64,000 nucleotides of DNA, taken from contig NC_135259.1 in the NCBI RefSeq assembly GCF_964204865.1, forward strand, positions 15,758,974-15,822,973. The letters are read 5' to 3'. The notes below the pieces were generated by a model that saw only the letters and a program-made list of their open reading frames with translations, had not been told where the DNA came from and ran no database searches. Positions within the stretch are counted from its first letter, which is position 1. Each line of letters opens with the position of its first letter. Shown here in pieces: positions 1 through 12,100 of this stretch. Both the position numbers and the translations under genes were made by a program. This DNA is from Styela clava. Its lineage: Eukaryota > Chordata > Ascidiacea > Stolidobranchia > Styelidae.

Positions 1-3000
1 TGCCCTGAGATCGCAATTTGCTGTGCCAAACAATAATCAAATTTCACAAATCAGAAGAGTGCGTGATGCACTCAAAATCTCTATTAAGTTTAAGCATTTA
101 CCTGCTAGTCTTTGTAAATATTTCTCATTCGCCGCAGTCACAGAGTCCTAAAAATGAAAAGCGTTAAATGTATAGTCGGAAACGTGACACAAAAACTCAT
201 TAAAAAACGTTATTCAAACATGTAAAAAACAGTATTGATGTCGCATAGTTAATTAATTCATGATAAATATAGTGTTGATCACAACCGGTAAAACTCATGA
301 TATTGAGCTTGCATTCCGGCTTACTTTTTTGTATCATACAAAATATTACTTTTCCTGTCACTTGGAAAGTTCAGGATATGTGTGAATTTCAAAAACGAAA
401 AAAAACGCTCTCCAACAACGACTCCGGTTATGATTTCCATCTCCAGATTGACAAAAAATTCATGCTGACACACAATTTACGTACTTCGGGATAGTAGAAT
501 TTTGAATAGAAGGAGTGTGACGTATAAAATCTTTTTTATTTCAATAGAATAATTTAATCACGCATATATATTCTATAACTCCGAATCTTGACTCTGGGAA
601 ATTACTCAGGCCTATTTATGATTACATAAAATTTTAAAACATGGCTTTGGCCGCAGCTCGAAAAATAGCCAAATTTCGACATTTCTCACAACCATCGCTG
701 GGATAAAGATAAATGGCTTCCAGTTCAAAATTATCAGTCACCAAACTGAGTCTCACTTCCCATAGATGTTATGTTATACGGATTGGTATTTTTGCACTTC
801 AAACGAGTTTCTCAATTATGGAATAAAAATCCTTTGTTGCGACTTCTACTTTCTCTTTATTTTTGTTGGGACAATTCCTTCAAATGCAAGAAGTCATGGG
901 GTACCTCATAGCTCTTTAGCCAAAACTGTTTTACCCAATCAATCACTAACTCATAATTTTGCATTATTTCATTTATATATAAATATTAAACACATGTTAA
1001 ACTATTCAATATTACCTTTGTTTCGTCATCGTGTTCTCTGGATTCTGCTGGTTCCATTCCTGTAAGACGAAAATATAAAAGTGTTTAACGGCGCTTCAGC
1101 GTTTATCAAGATCGCTAAAAGGCGAATACGGAAACAATCTTGTTCGAAGATCGAAAAAAAAATGGTTGGATTCCCATATTGAACTATTTTGGAGGCGTTT
1201 ATTCCTCGCTCATTAGGTATAAAAACTACTTTATTTATTCAATTTATAGTGAATCCTTAGCGGGAGTTGCGCGAAAAGCGCAATACCGTTTTTGCACAGT
1301 ATATTATGTGTTCATAAATAGGTATTATTCTATTACAGTAATGAAAAAACTGAAGAATGTTAGTAACATTATAGCGAATACAAAGCAAAATTTCTTCCCA
1401 AATACGGCAGAATTCCCCCCGATTGGAAACGTTGATGTAGGACATTCGATGTATTAAAACAACCTATATAAAATGCATGTGTAAAAAATAAGATTGCGCG
1501 ACATTTTGGAATCACGATTTCCTGAATAAATGGGTATTGAAGTAACCTATCTAAGAATTTTTTAACCTAATTCATATTTCTATAGAAAAAAATGTAATAA
1601 AATTCTTCGCAATCAACTTTAATAAAAAATATTATCCTAAATAACAAGCAAAACTGCCTGAAAGTTATCAAATTACGTGTATTAGGTCTTATAATGGACA
1701 GAATTTTTGACAAAGGTTCATACCGTGTCCTATTCCCTCTTAGGTACATACAATACAAAATGAAAACGATAGCGAAAGCTATTCAAAACAAATTTTGTTG
1801 TTCATACAACATGATTTTAGCGATGAAATAGTTTCAATGCCAACAAAGAGATAGATGGTTTTTGAGAGAGAGTTCGAATCATATCCTGTATCATGCATTC
1901 AACGTTTTGTGTGCCCAGCACTAAGCGTGAATGAATGAAAACAAAATAATGGAATCAAAGAGTTTGTAACAGGAAGCATCTGCTTAATGCTGATCGAGTT
2001 ATATATTTGTTTTGAAGATTTGAAGATGTATTCTATCAATTCGGCACAACTACCGTTGAAACACAATTTTGGCTGAGGACTACTTGTTCACCAGAATCGA
2101 CCAGCGAAATAGTCATATAACACACAATTTTTAAAAACCGCAAAATTTAGGGTAAAACAACAACAGCAACAACAACAACAACAATAACAGTAATCTATTC
2201 CACAACGACAATTTAGACGAACGATTCATATGCTCATTTGCCCAATTTGAATATAATAACACAAAATGCTTGAAAGCAGACTTACCCGGAGGAGCAGGTT
2301 CAACTGTGTATATATTTACAGGTCCCTGATGAACATATTGTTGTCCAATAACTGGTTGATGCTGATTAATGTTGTTTGTAATCTTTACCTATAAATATAT
2401 GAATATACATTATATAAATATATATTTAAAAATCTATTTACGCATTACATAGTTTGCCAACAATTATTAGCCATTACTTTAGAATTGTATTTTTGTGACA
2501 TATGCAACTTTATATGCCTTAATATCCCCTTGAATGACATTTATTCAATTAAATCTATTCTATTCGGCGACTTTAAGAATTGATCTACAAAAGTTGTTGG
2601 AATTTGCAGTTGTTTTACGTTACCCAGAGCAGACAGATGGATTTTAAAATGGCGGATATGAAGAAGTTTTGAAAACAATTACAATTTTAACAAAATATGA
2701 TGTGGTTTCCAAATTGTTTATGCTTAACTTACAGATAATTTCGACTTACACGTTCGGTAGGCTTTTGTGTTTCTTCCCGTTCTGACACATTCGGTTGGTC
2801 ATGAATCTTTGAGAGGTGTGCGGCTGTTCAACGATATGATAAATTGGAAATTAATAGTGTTCCATTAAAAATACATATAAATCCTTGATGAAATGATCAT
2901 CCCCTATGATGATCATTTCATCAAGGATTTATATGTATTTTAAGTTATATGTAAACGTAACAAAATATAAATAACGCATTTATACAAAGATCGCTATTTT

Positions 3001-5110
3001 GGCACTCCCGAAGTATGTGAACCAAGATGGGCAACACCGGAACGTAGTATTTGTACCTGGAACTATGGCCTAACTCTAACCTGGTACTCAAAGTATGTTC
3101 CAGTGTCCGCCATATTGGTTCACATACTTCGCGAGTACCGTTATTTCTGGTGACGTCTTATCCCCGCACAGCTAATTCACATGAATCTGTACCAATCTTG
3201 ATAAGCGTGCAGTTTGTCGAATGACAACAGAACGTGATAACATGGCATAACAAGGATAACTTTGCGTAGTACTATAAAATGTCTGATTGATAGTCGAAAT
3301 ATTTAGCTTAAACAGCACAGGTTTGCATAGATAGCACGCTACCAGCCTTATTGCAACTAGTTAATCTCTGATTGTCATGTATCAGAGAATGATACGAAGC
3401 TAATCCTGTAGATACCAAGAAGAAGGAAGGATTGATTAATCTATCCCACAGTGCAGTGACAAAAGCCGTTTCCCCCACTTGCAGGTTGCTCAGGGTTCAA
3501 GATTATACCGAATACGACTATTTTCCTATATTTTTGCTTTTTTCAGTCATTACCAACCAAGACTCTACAACGTGTGTGTATGTGTGTGTTGTGTGTGAAG
3601 ACTTTTTTGTATATCGATAGTATAGAAAACCTCATTACCAACCAAGACTCTCAAATGTGTGTGTGTTGTGTGTGAAGATTTTTTTGTATATCGATAGTAT
3701 TAAAAACCTCTTAGAAATTCTAGATAAAAAAAAATTCTACCTGCGTGATGATGATAGTAGGGATTAACATTTCCTTGGCTCAATTGACGTGTTGCACGCG
3801 ACGTTCTTACCTAAAATGAATATTCAAATCATTATATTGGAAATAATATTAACGAAAAACATGGTTCTAGCAAGAGAACATTTAACTGAAAGCCATATCG
3901 GGTATCGCTTCATCTGCCCATGTTCATTGATGTTTATCGTTAATTGAAATTATCATTATTTTTGAAAGTTGACAGTGGCATATTTTGGGTGTCAACTGAC
4001 ATTTTCATTCACGCCTATTGGCATTACCAGAGAAGATTTGGATATTGCAACCAATCATACTACAAATATCATATATTTACCTCGCATCTATTCCTCGCCA
4101 TCCACCTTTCACCGGAAGCGTGCGAAAGCGCATGCGGTCGCCCTTTTTGCTGTCTGACCTGATTTCGTTTTTCCTAAATATAGTTACGCATGTTGATAAA
4201 CTTTTCATGAATATTCAATATGCCCCCACGTCCTTCCCCCGACCGCAATTTTTCAATTTTAATTTTTCAAAGAAAGACAGTATCTGCACAACTCAGTGAG
4301 TCGGCAATCAAAATGTGAACAAAAATGAAAAATTTCTATCATATCTATAAGTGTGTTGCATGAATGCTTTGATATGGCTCAAGTCTGAGATTTTGTCACC
4401 GCTTAAAATATCTGCTAAGAGCCGTTCAAATTTGTGACATCCAGATGTCGTGGAGCACGTCAAAGGATAAACTAATATAGACCACGTAGGGACAACTCGT
4501 ATGCAATTTTTCGATCAATACCATTTGCTGGTCCATTATTGAGCAAACTTATACAAAGAACTGTTGTTTCGACATATTGTTTTATCGAATTCTTTCTTAT
4601 ACTAACTTTCCATCACGTTATTTGGCTTCGAAATCAATACATCAAAGTTGTTTGCCTCTTTGTCCTCTTATCAAAAATATATACACTATATTGGCTCGAG
4701 CAATTAGATGGAGGTGTAAAGGGGAATATCACAATTAGGATTTTAGCGATGAGTGTTGTTTTATTTTTCGAAAACGATGACAATAAATTTATCAGTTGTC
4801 GGTATTTATTATACGGTTTTTATCTCACCACTGAATTTCTGATTTGGTTTCTTTGGTTCTGCATATCTGGGGTCAGGATGATTATTTTTTAAATGTTTTA
4901 TACCAATCCCAATCTGGAACAGGTACTGTCACAAATGGGAAACATGATCAGACAATTTGTGGTGGAGAAATAGGAGAATACTATTTTGTTGTTATTTAAC
5001 CTTCACCTCATTATTGTTTTCTTCGTATAGTACTGATGCTTCCGGTGCATTGGAGCTTGCACAAGCTTGTTCGCCATTATTGATCTGTCGATTATTGCTC
5101 GAAGTCGAAG
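1..5110 (-). CDS. Unrecognised multi-exon gene, partial (continues past left edge)
   Basis: Seven short minus-strand exons have intact AG/GT borders and mutually consistent phases: 5110-5007 (phase in 1, out 0), 3810-3741 (0 to 1), 2823-2750 (1 to 0), 2388-2286 (0 to 1), 1059-1016 (1 to 0), 147-102 (0 to 1) and one starting at 20 that leaves the window. Each is open only in the frame the phases require, or nearly so. The predicted peptide is hydrophilic and of low complexity, rich in Asn, Gln, Glu, Ser and His (for example PYYHHHA, EREETQKPTER, AESREHDDETK). No catalytic motif, membrane segment or known fold is visible. The first exon is not identified; 6713-6669 is a possible upstream exon. 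I do not recognise the family. The exon chain is well supported, the function is unknown. Confidence 0.6.
148..1015. other. Intron of the left-edge gene
   Basis: This stretch lies between the exons 1059-1016 and 147-102. A minus-strand open stretch at about 769-638 ends in TAA, and an AATAAA (reverse of 535-540) follows about 100 bases later. It cannot be joined in phase to the exon before it, so I treat the region as intron. Confidence 0.4.
1060..2285. other. Intron with a CAA microsatellite
   Basis: I see no exon on either strand. A (CAA)n-type run lies at about 2156-2186. The rest is AT-rich unique-looking sequence. Confidence 0.4.
2868..2941. repeat. Perfect 34-bp inverted repeat with 6-nt loop
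   Basis: The arms 2868-2901 and 2908-2941 are exact reverse complements around the loop ccctat. The hairpin sits in an intron of the left-edge gene, about 45 bp before the acceptor of the exon starting at 2823 on the minus strand. It could be a recent foldback insertion, a small-RNA precursor or a replication-slippage product. Confidence 0.9.
3000..3139. mobile_element. Short MITE with terminal inverted repeats
   Basis: The left end reads cactcccgaagtatgtgaac and the right end is its approximate reverse complement (gttcacatacttcgcgagt). Related ends occur at about 10201-10401, 30900-30990, 47085-47305 and 60938-61146, so this is a dispersed miniature element, here in an intron. No coding capacity is seen. 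Confidence 0.7.
3548..3710. repeat. Two-copy 85-bp tandem repeat with GT-rich core
   Basis: The string cattaccaaccaagactct starts at 3548 and again at 3633. Both copies continue through a TG/GTGT tract into gtatatcgatagtat. It lies inside an intron and appears non-coding. Confidence 0.85.
3811..5006. other. Intron of the left-edge gene
   Basis: A minus-strand open segment at about 4155-4082 has GT/AG-like borders but phases 1 to 2. It does not fit between the neighbouring phase-0 exons, so it is not called. Nothing else is seen. Confidence 0.35.
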
Positions 5111-6241
5111 CTACAAAACATTTGTATTACAACATTCAAAGATTGCTTACTATAAATTCTTTTCAATGGTTTATCAAATACAATATAAACATATGTCTGC
5201 GGAATGCATACTCGACTAAATTCTTTGTCAAAAAATGTATGTTCATTAAATAAAATTATTGTTGGAATTGTAAAATTATGCTAGTTTTATTCTAGCTTTA
5301 TGAATAACTTTTTGTCAGGGACAAGCAATGAAACAAATATTATAATAAATCATTATCATTTCGTTATTACAAATTAAACATATGTAAGATAATAAAAAAA
5401 TGAAGATTCCTAAATAGTTAGAAATTATATATGATTCGCTGTTACTAAGATAATCAATAAAGCCTCATATTAATATTTTTCTTTTTCGTGAAATAAACGT
5501 CATTACAGCAATGACTATTTAATTAATTCAAATGATTATACAATATTTCTTAATTAAGGCAAATCGAAGAGTTTTTCAAATTCAGACAAATTCGTTTATA
5601 CGACCATATATAATATTTTCACTTTTCAAACGGGAATTTTATAATTTTGGAACAAGAATCATTTGAACTTGATTACAAATCAAAATTTAAACCGTATTAA
5701 TTGTTAACACGCCGTTAAATTTATGGATGAAAGAAAAATAAATGCTAGTCCAATTTGATATTGGGTCCAAAATTTGATGGATTTTGAGATCTTAGGTTTC
5801 AGCCTGACAATCCAAGTTAGGTATCTACTACTAAATTTAATTTGCTGAAAATACTCAAAGCAAGTGGCGACGCATCTCATCCTAGAAATTAATATAATAG
5901 TTGTTTTTGTTATAAATATTTTTATTACAATTTAAAACAAAATACGCAGACAGCTAGAAAAGTATTTGGAAATTTATTTATGACATGTATAAACAACGTC
6001 AAATAATTTTTCAGTTCGGGAACGATTATGGACGTTTCTCCCACAATTTACGCCAGAAAAATTCAATCTATATTTTAGCATTGCTAAATTTCACTGCTTA
6101 TTTTAAAACCTCCCTGGGAGACATAATGACAACCAAAATCTCAATTGTTGCGTCACTTGAGACATCTTGCTGATTAGCCAATGTTGAGAAAAGGTACAAA
6201 GAAACGGATAGTCAGGGAGACATCCGTCATCAAGTTATCAC
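5111..6241. other. AT-rich stretch without a supported gene
   Basis: This is probably intron or 5' flank of the left-edge gene. I see no exon, repeat or RNA gene that I can support. Confidence 0.35.
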
Positions 6242-6648
6242 TAGGGCTGGGCATTTCGAATCGAATATTCGAATCGAATCGAATAGTGAATTATTCGAAT
6301 CGGTTCAGAGCTAAATTTCGAATCGCCGCCATCTTGTTTTTATCTTCCCGCTAATCTTCAAGGTGAATTCCTCATTTTTTTTCATTGGAGTCGTATTTTT
6401 TTAACGAAATTCTAACATACGACTATTTTCTTATTAATATAACGTGTTTGTTATTCTGTGTGAACGCTCAGTAATCTATCTGAGTGATTTGTTCTATGTC
6501 TTCAGTAATTCATTTGTTGAGAGGATCAATTACTATAATAAAATCGCTTACAATTATATATTTTCAAGTATTCGAGATTCGATTCTATTCGAAAAAATTA
6601 TTCGATTCGATTCTGAAATCACAAGGTATTCGAAAATGCCCAGCCCTA
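6242..6648. mobile_element. hAT-type MITE, 407 bp, exact 8-bp TSD
   Basis: The ends are inverted repeats (tagggctgggcatttcgaat and its counterpart ending gcccagcccta). The element is flanked by the identical 8-bp duplication gttatcac at 6234-6241 and 6649-6656. The interior holds many ATTCGAATCG-like motifs. An 8-bp duplication is the hallmark of hAT transposition. No transposase is encoded. A relative lies at 29016-29301, and remnants of its right half occur in the array at 55922-59745. Confidence 0.88.
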
Positions 6649-6668
6649 GTTATCACTTCAGTTCATAC

Positions 6669-6713
6669 CTGTCCGACCATCCATTCTCTCGGCTCGTATA
6701 ACATTAAAGTCTC
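6669..6713 (-). CDS. Candidate 45-bp upstream exon of the left-edge gene
   Basis: There is an acceptor ttttctag and a donor gtatgaac. In the 1-to-1 phase needed to join the exon at 5110 the stretch is open (DFNVIRAERMDGRT). It is also open in phase 0 to 0, so the frame is not forced. It lies just beyond the MITE ending at 6648. Support is weak. Confidence 0.3.
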
Positions 6714-9143
6714 CTAGAAAATGTTGATGTTAGAAACTTCAATCGTAGCCTGAAAGGTTCTTTCGGAGCTGTTGCGATATTGAAAATTTCGACACGTAGG
6801 ATACGCTTCGAGTATATACGAATGCTAGTTCTGTTTCGAAGTCGCGCGTACGCTCTTAAAATAGAAACCATCGTGACTCATGTGTGAAAGGCGCCAGAAG
6901 TTTCGATTGCCTTTTTCTTTCTTAAAATGGGCCGTAAAAATGCTGCTGGCAATTGCTGAAAAGCAGAATATTGAGTAAAGCAGGTTTTTCAAACTTTTTC
7001 CTCGACTTCTTAAGGGGGCCACGTAACGCTTTTCTCGGGGCCAAGGCCTTCAATAGGCACCATCCACGATGACTAGATCCATTTGAGGCAAATGTTAATG
7101 TTACACAGTAATATAAATCGCCTAACTCACATATACACAAGTTAAATAGTCTTATGGTGATAGAATCGAGCAATCGACAGCTACACACAACTACCGTAGT
7201 CACAAGCTCTTCAAATTCGGATACCTGGTGATTTTCGAAACGAATCTCGATTGCTTGAAACATATGTAATTGCCCGTGACTTTTTTATTGTGATGGGTCC
7301 GCCAGACATAAATTACTAAAACCTATAATTTAACATTCGTTCAGTTCACTGAGGTTATCACACACAAGAAAAAATATGTTTCATCCACAGCTCACCGGGA
7401 AGTAATGAGTTTTATGTCAGATTGCATTTTAAAAATATGACTTCAATAAAAAAATTGACGTATTCACCCAGACAACGTAAAACAAGATGGCGACAATTCA
7501 AAATTTTCGTCTGAACCGATTAGAATAATTTACGATTCGATTTGAAATGTCCTGCCTCAGTTATCTCGAAGGCGAATTTTGTTTGTTGATCAATTTATAG
7601 TACTAAAATATAAATATTGTTCGTTGAATCTCCGCTATTTCGCTGCAACAACGTTAAACTTAGTTTTTCACATTTGAAATGCAAATTTTTGTTGGACTTC
7701 CAGACAATGTTTCACAAAGTGTCCATTGTTTTTGTGCATGTCTTTTGCATTATAGTTATATTAGCAAGAACATTACTAAGCGATACTCATGCTTATTTTC
7801 AGTTTTCATGTTTCAGTGTATTTTATACTATTAAGAGGCCAGTATCAAAACCAGCACGCCTTTCCGCATTACTCCGGGTATTTTCCATTTTTTCTAATTT
7901 TTTTTTGTTTTGTGTAGAAGGGATTTTCCTTGTAGCGTTTATACAATGTGACTACCGAATTTGAAACAAGCATTCAATAAGATTGCCTCAAATTATCAGG
8001 TCACCACTTTCGATTTTCAATAAAAGTATTAAGTGTATCGTGGTGACTCAACGTTGGTTATGTGTGAGAATTCCTACATTGTTTTATCAATGTATGTTAA
8101 ACTATTGGCCCTGGAATTCTTGAACTTGCGCAAAAAATATATAAAAAATTCGAAAATTAGTTTCTCATCGTTTGTTACATTTGTATTAACACACATCGCA
8201 TGTAGTTTGACATTCTTAAATTCACAGCCCAAAACTGCTAATAGTTACAGCCCATTTCCAATGATCTTAACATACTTGCAGACACATTGACTTTCAAAAG
8301 GCGTCAGTTAACATTTTCCTGTGGTAATTGGTCAATTGTATCCAATGTATTTATCATCGAAGCCCATATATTTTCGCTTTGGTCAAATATCGTTACAATT
8401 TTCGGGAACTTGGCCAGGTTATACTGACAATGTCTATTATAAGAACCAATCGCCTAAATAAGTTACGCATGACACATTAACATTTTTTCGAATATACCCA
8501 CTGCGTACTTTTATTTTGTGAAAATATGTATACCTTTCTACAAACTTCGTGCTATACGTAATATAGCAAGTAAAGCAGTGCCTTGAAAACTAGCGCAAAA
8601 CCTTACACCAATGATTTAATATTTTTGGTGAAAGAAACCCTAATTAAACTTCCCAGACGCTCGAGGAACCAATTTGCAACACTTCAATTGTCTCTTGTCT
8701 AACTGTATAAACTGTATGATATTTTATTTACTGTATGATATTTTAACTGATATGATATTTTTAAATGTAAACTTGTGGAACAACTAGACTTTATTGGCAG
8801 AACCTTAGGAACCCGACTGAAGCATGCCTCTCAAATTTCTGCTATTTGCTAGTAATTTCAGGTATTTACTGGGCTATCGCAGTATAATAATAATTACCTA
8901 ATAAAATAACAGTTATTTTGTGCTATTTGTGCTTTTGTTCTTTTTGCGCTTTTTGAAAACATCCAAAGTATTGAAGATTTAAGAAACGTATGCGCGGTTT
9001 GTAATGATTTCCATTCTGTTCGACCATATCGCCCCTTAGTTGTAAGATGCCTCGTTAATGTTGTCTGTGTTGCAGAAATATATTTTGTTCAATTTTTCCC
9101 GATAACTCGAATAAATTCAAAATTTAATATTTGCTTGTATTTC
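6714..9143. other. Intergenic region with transposon relics
   Basis: About 6960-7090 looks like a decayed DNA-transposon end (GC-rich, ggccttggccccgag on minus). A short tandem repeat with the unit actgtatgatatttta lies at about 8713-8765. I see no supported exon. Several ORFs of 60-115 codons here are AT-rich with no domain signal. Confidence 0.4.
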
Positions 9144-12100
9144 TTAAATCTTATCTTTACGAGCATATTCAAGTAATTTAGTAAATCCAACTTTCATGTC
9201 TGTCCAATTACATCTTCCATCTGGTGAATATTTTGAACCGCACCTCAAAAGTTTTGTCAATTCCCCTTCATGCCTCCAAAACGGCGACACCGCTGAGTGA
9301 AGCCGACCAAATAACCATGTAGATAATACACATAAATGAGTAATGGAATCCACTCCCCAACATCGATTATTCTTTGTACAATATCCTCGGATTTCTTGAC
9401 AATGATAACCATAAGAATACATAATAGAATCTTTGTCCCATGTTACAGAAGCACATTCATACGAACCTTTGCAGGTTGTTCCAGAGAGTAACCTATGATA
9501 TAATTGAATACAGTAAACGGTACCACTTTGATACCACACGTCTTAAACGTGACCTCTATCGCGATTGGTGCCACTTTGGTAAACATTTAATCTCATGAAT
9601 ACATTCACATAGAATTCAGTTCCTAACCCTAACTAAAATCACTGAGATCACACAACCGATGAGATCACAAACCATAGTAACACCCATTAAAGCAGTGGTT
9701 TCCTTACCAAGAAATATTACTAGGAAGAAAGGGGAGTCTTCTTGACGAGACAAAAGTAAAATAAGTTTGGGGTCTAGCATTGTGGCCCCTACAATTGCTC
9801 TGTGACCCGCTAGGGGGCAAAGGGCCCCGCTTGGAAACCCCTGCACTAAAGCATTGTCATAGATTAAGAAACACTGAATAAACATGTTTTACGAAAGTTA
9901 CACCACCGAATGTGTTATTCTCACCTTTGATATTTAGTCATTTCTGATTGCTGGTTAATTGAGAAAAACTTCAATGTTCGTAAATCTGTTATTTTTACGT
10001 TTAAATCGGAATCGATGTAGAAACTGGTAGCTTGAAAATCGTACTGCATCACGCTGAATATGAGATAGATATATAATTGGATAAAATTTACAAATAAGAT
10101 GGATTAGCAATAGACACTCGAAGTTTCCCTATAACGGTCTTGTGACAAATGGTTTGTTAAATTGAGTCAGTGTTTGGCGCGTGTCGCCGGTATCAGATTT
10201 CGGGGAGCTCCAGGAGTGTGTGTAACAATGTGGAAGTAACTAATTTTGTTCGCCTACTTTAGGCCTACTTCAAGTTGTTTAAAGGAACGCAAGTCTATGG
10301 ACAAGGGGTATATTCAACTCGTAATAGAACTGAAATAAGGAAAATCGGAATAAAATTATGGCCTAACCTAACCTAGTACACATACTACGGGAGTACCAAT
10401 TCCGGAATTATTTTTTTTCCTCGGAACCTACAGTTTATTGGAATCGGAAACGAATCTTTGAAATTGTTTTGCTAAATCGATTTGCTAAATGTCTTATGAT
10501 GTAATCGATGAAACTTCCACCTCCACAGCCCCACCTATGCCAAACTTGGGCGCGAGATGATTCGTTATTCAATAGGGCTTATTTATCACGCTATTATGCA
10601 TGAATTTGTGTATGGAGAACTTTGAATGATTTGGTTTTTGAAATACAATCCCTAGAATTACTCGCATCATCAATAAAAAGGTTAGAAATGAACATTTTCT
10701 TTCGTAAAGTATCATTAACATATAAATTTGAAAGTGATCGTTTTTGTACTAAACATGAACCATATCATAAACGTAGATGTATCAAAATATCAAATTGTTG
10801 CAAATGCACTTGTAGGCACATTTATTAAATCAGTTCTCACCCTTTCATCCATAGTTTCTCAAACAGTATTGCAGTATTTAACATGATAATCAATGCATCA
10901 GTGCCAGGTCGTCGACTCGATTGCACTCGTTCCATAATAGCCGGAAGCCGTTTGCATTCATAAGACGCGTAATTTGAACTGCACAAACGGATTCCTTCAT
11001 CGTGCCGAGATGTAACGAATCTGGTAAAATTACTGACATTTCATTTTTTTATCTAGAAAAAATTTCTGACAAAGCTTTATGTGGATTTAGGAAAATCAAT
11101 AACATCAGTTATATAATATAATTATTTGAAACGAAACTTTGTCTATCAATATCATTTTATTTGTGATGTTTTATCAGCGTGTAAGAGCCAGCCTGAATGT
11201 ATCCGATGCTCGTGAAACCATAAAATATTGTACTGTAACCTTACACCCATTCACAATATATTCCATATAAATATGTGTTTCCTGACGAATTATATTCCCT
11301 AATAAAGTGTTATGCTTATGAAACAATAATAAACAAGAATACAGTTTTGACATGATGGTTTGGTCAACAATGTTTTATCATTTAAGAAGTCATTAAATAC
11401 AATATCTACTCAGGGAGCAAATAATGATGATATAAACTTTAATGCGTTGAGCATACGACTTTACCGTACAATCATAATTGGGCATTTTGGTAAAAGTCAC
11501 GATGGTGTGCGTATTGTCATAATGTTCCTATATGTTCTTATTTTAGTGTATTTCTCTATAATTGTTAATTAAAGTAATAGCTAAAATCTTGAATACGACC
11601 CCTTTTAATATAAATAATTACCGTATTTCGATAGCTCTCGATAACTCCTCCTTCTTCCACTTGTTCTCAACGCCAGTTAATTTACTATCAGTTAACGGTG
11701 ATGTAATAATACATAACCCATATAATCTAGGAACGCCGTACCATCCTTGAGTTTTTAACAAATTTGTAATTTCCTTTGTTGCTATCTCAAATGATTCAAC
11801 CATATTAATATTTGAACTTGTTGCCGAATTCCAATTTATGGCTTTAACGTCGAATAATCGAGTCTTAGTTGATTCATCTGGAAATTTTTGTAATACGTTA
11901 TTTCTTCTTGATACGTTCACAGCATTAGTCGAAGCTGCATTAATTTTGAATAAGTCCTCGCACCCCATGAGCTCAGATTTTGAATTTAAATTATCCATTA
12001 TTAGACGGGATTCAGAATCCAATTCTGTGATTGAATTTCTAAAACCGGAATATTCTGTATTTTTTTCTGATAATTGTTGATTAACTCTTGCAATATTCTT

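Noticed and set aside
638..769. Minus-strand open stretch ending in TAA with an AATAAA downstream
   Set aside because: No acceptor gives the phase needed after the exon ending at 1016, and the exon at 147-102 fits better.
4082..4155. Minus-strand exon-like segment with GT/AG borders
   Set aside because: Phases 1 to 2 do not fit between the neighbouring phase-0 junctions of the same gene.
4957..5253. 98-codon plus-strand ORF
   Set aside because: It is the antisense of the exon 5110-5007, which has consistent splice phases on minus.
7617..7964. 115-codon plus-strand ORF with hydrophobic stretches
   Set aside because: AT-rich composition gives Phe/Ile/Leu-rich readings by chance; no domain and no splice partners were seen.
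9616..9885. 89-codon minus-strand ORF
   Set aside because: Most of it reads through the 151-bp hAT MITE at 9693-9843.
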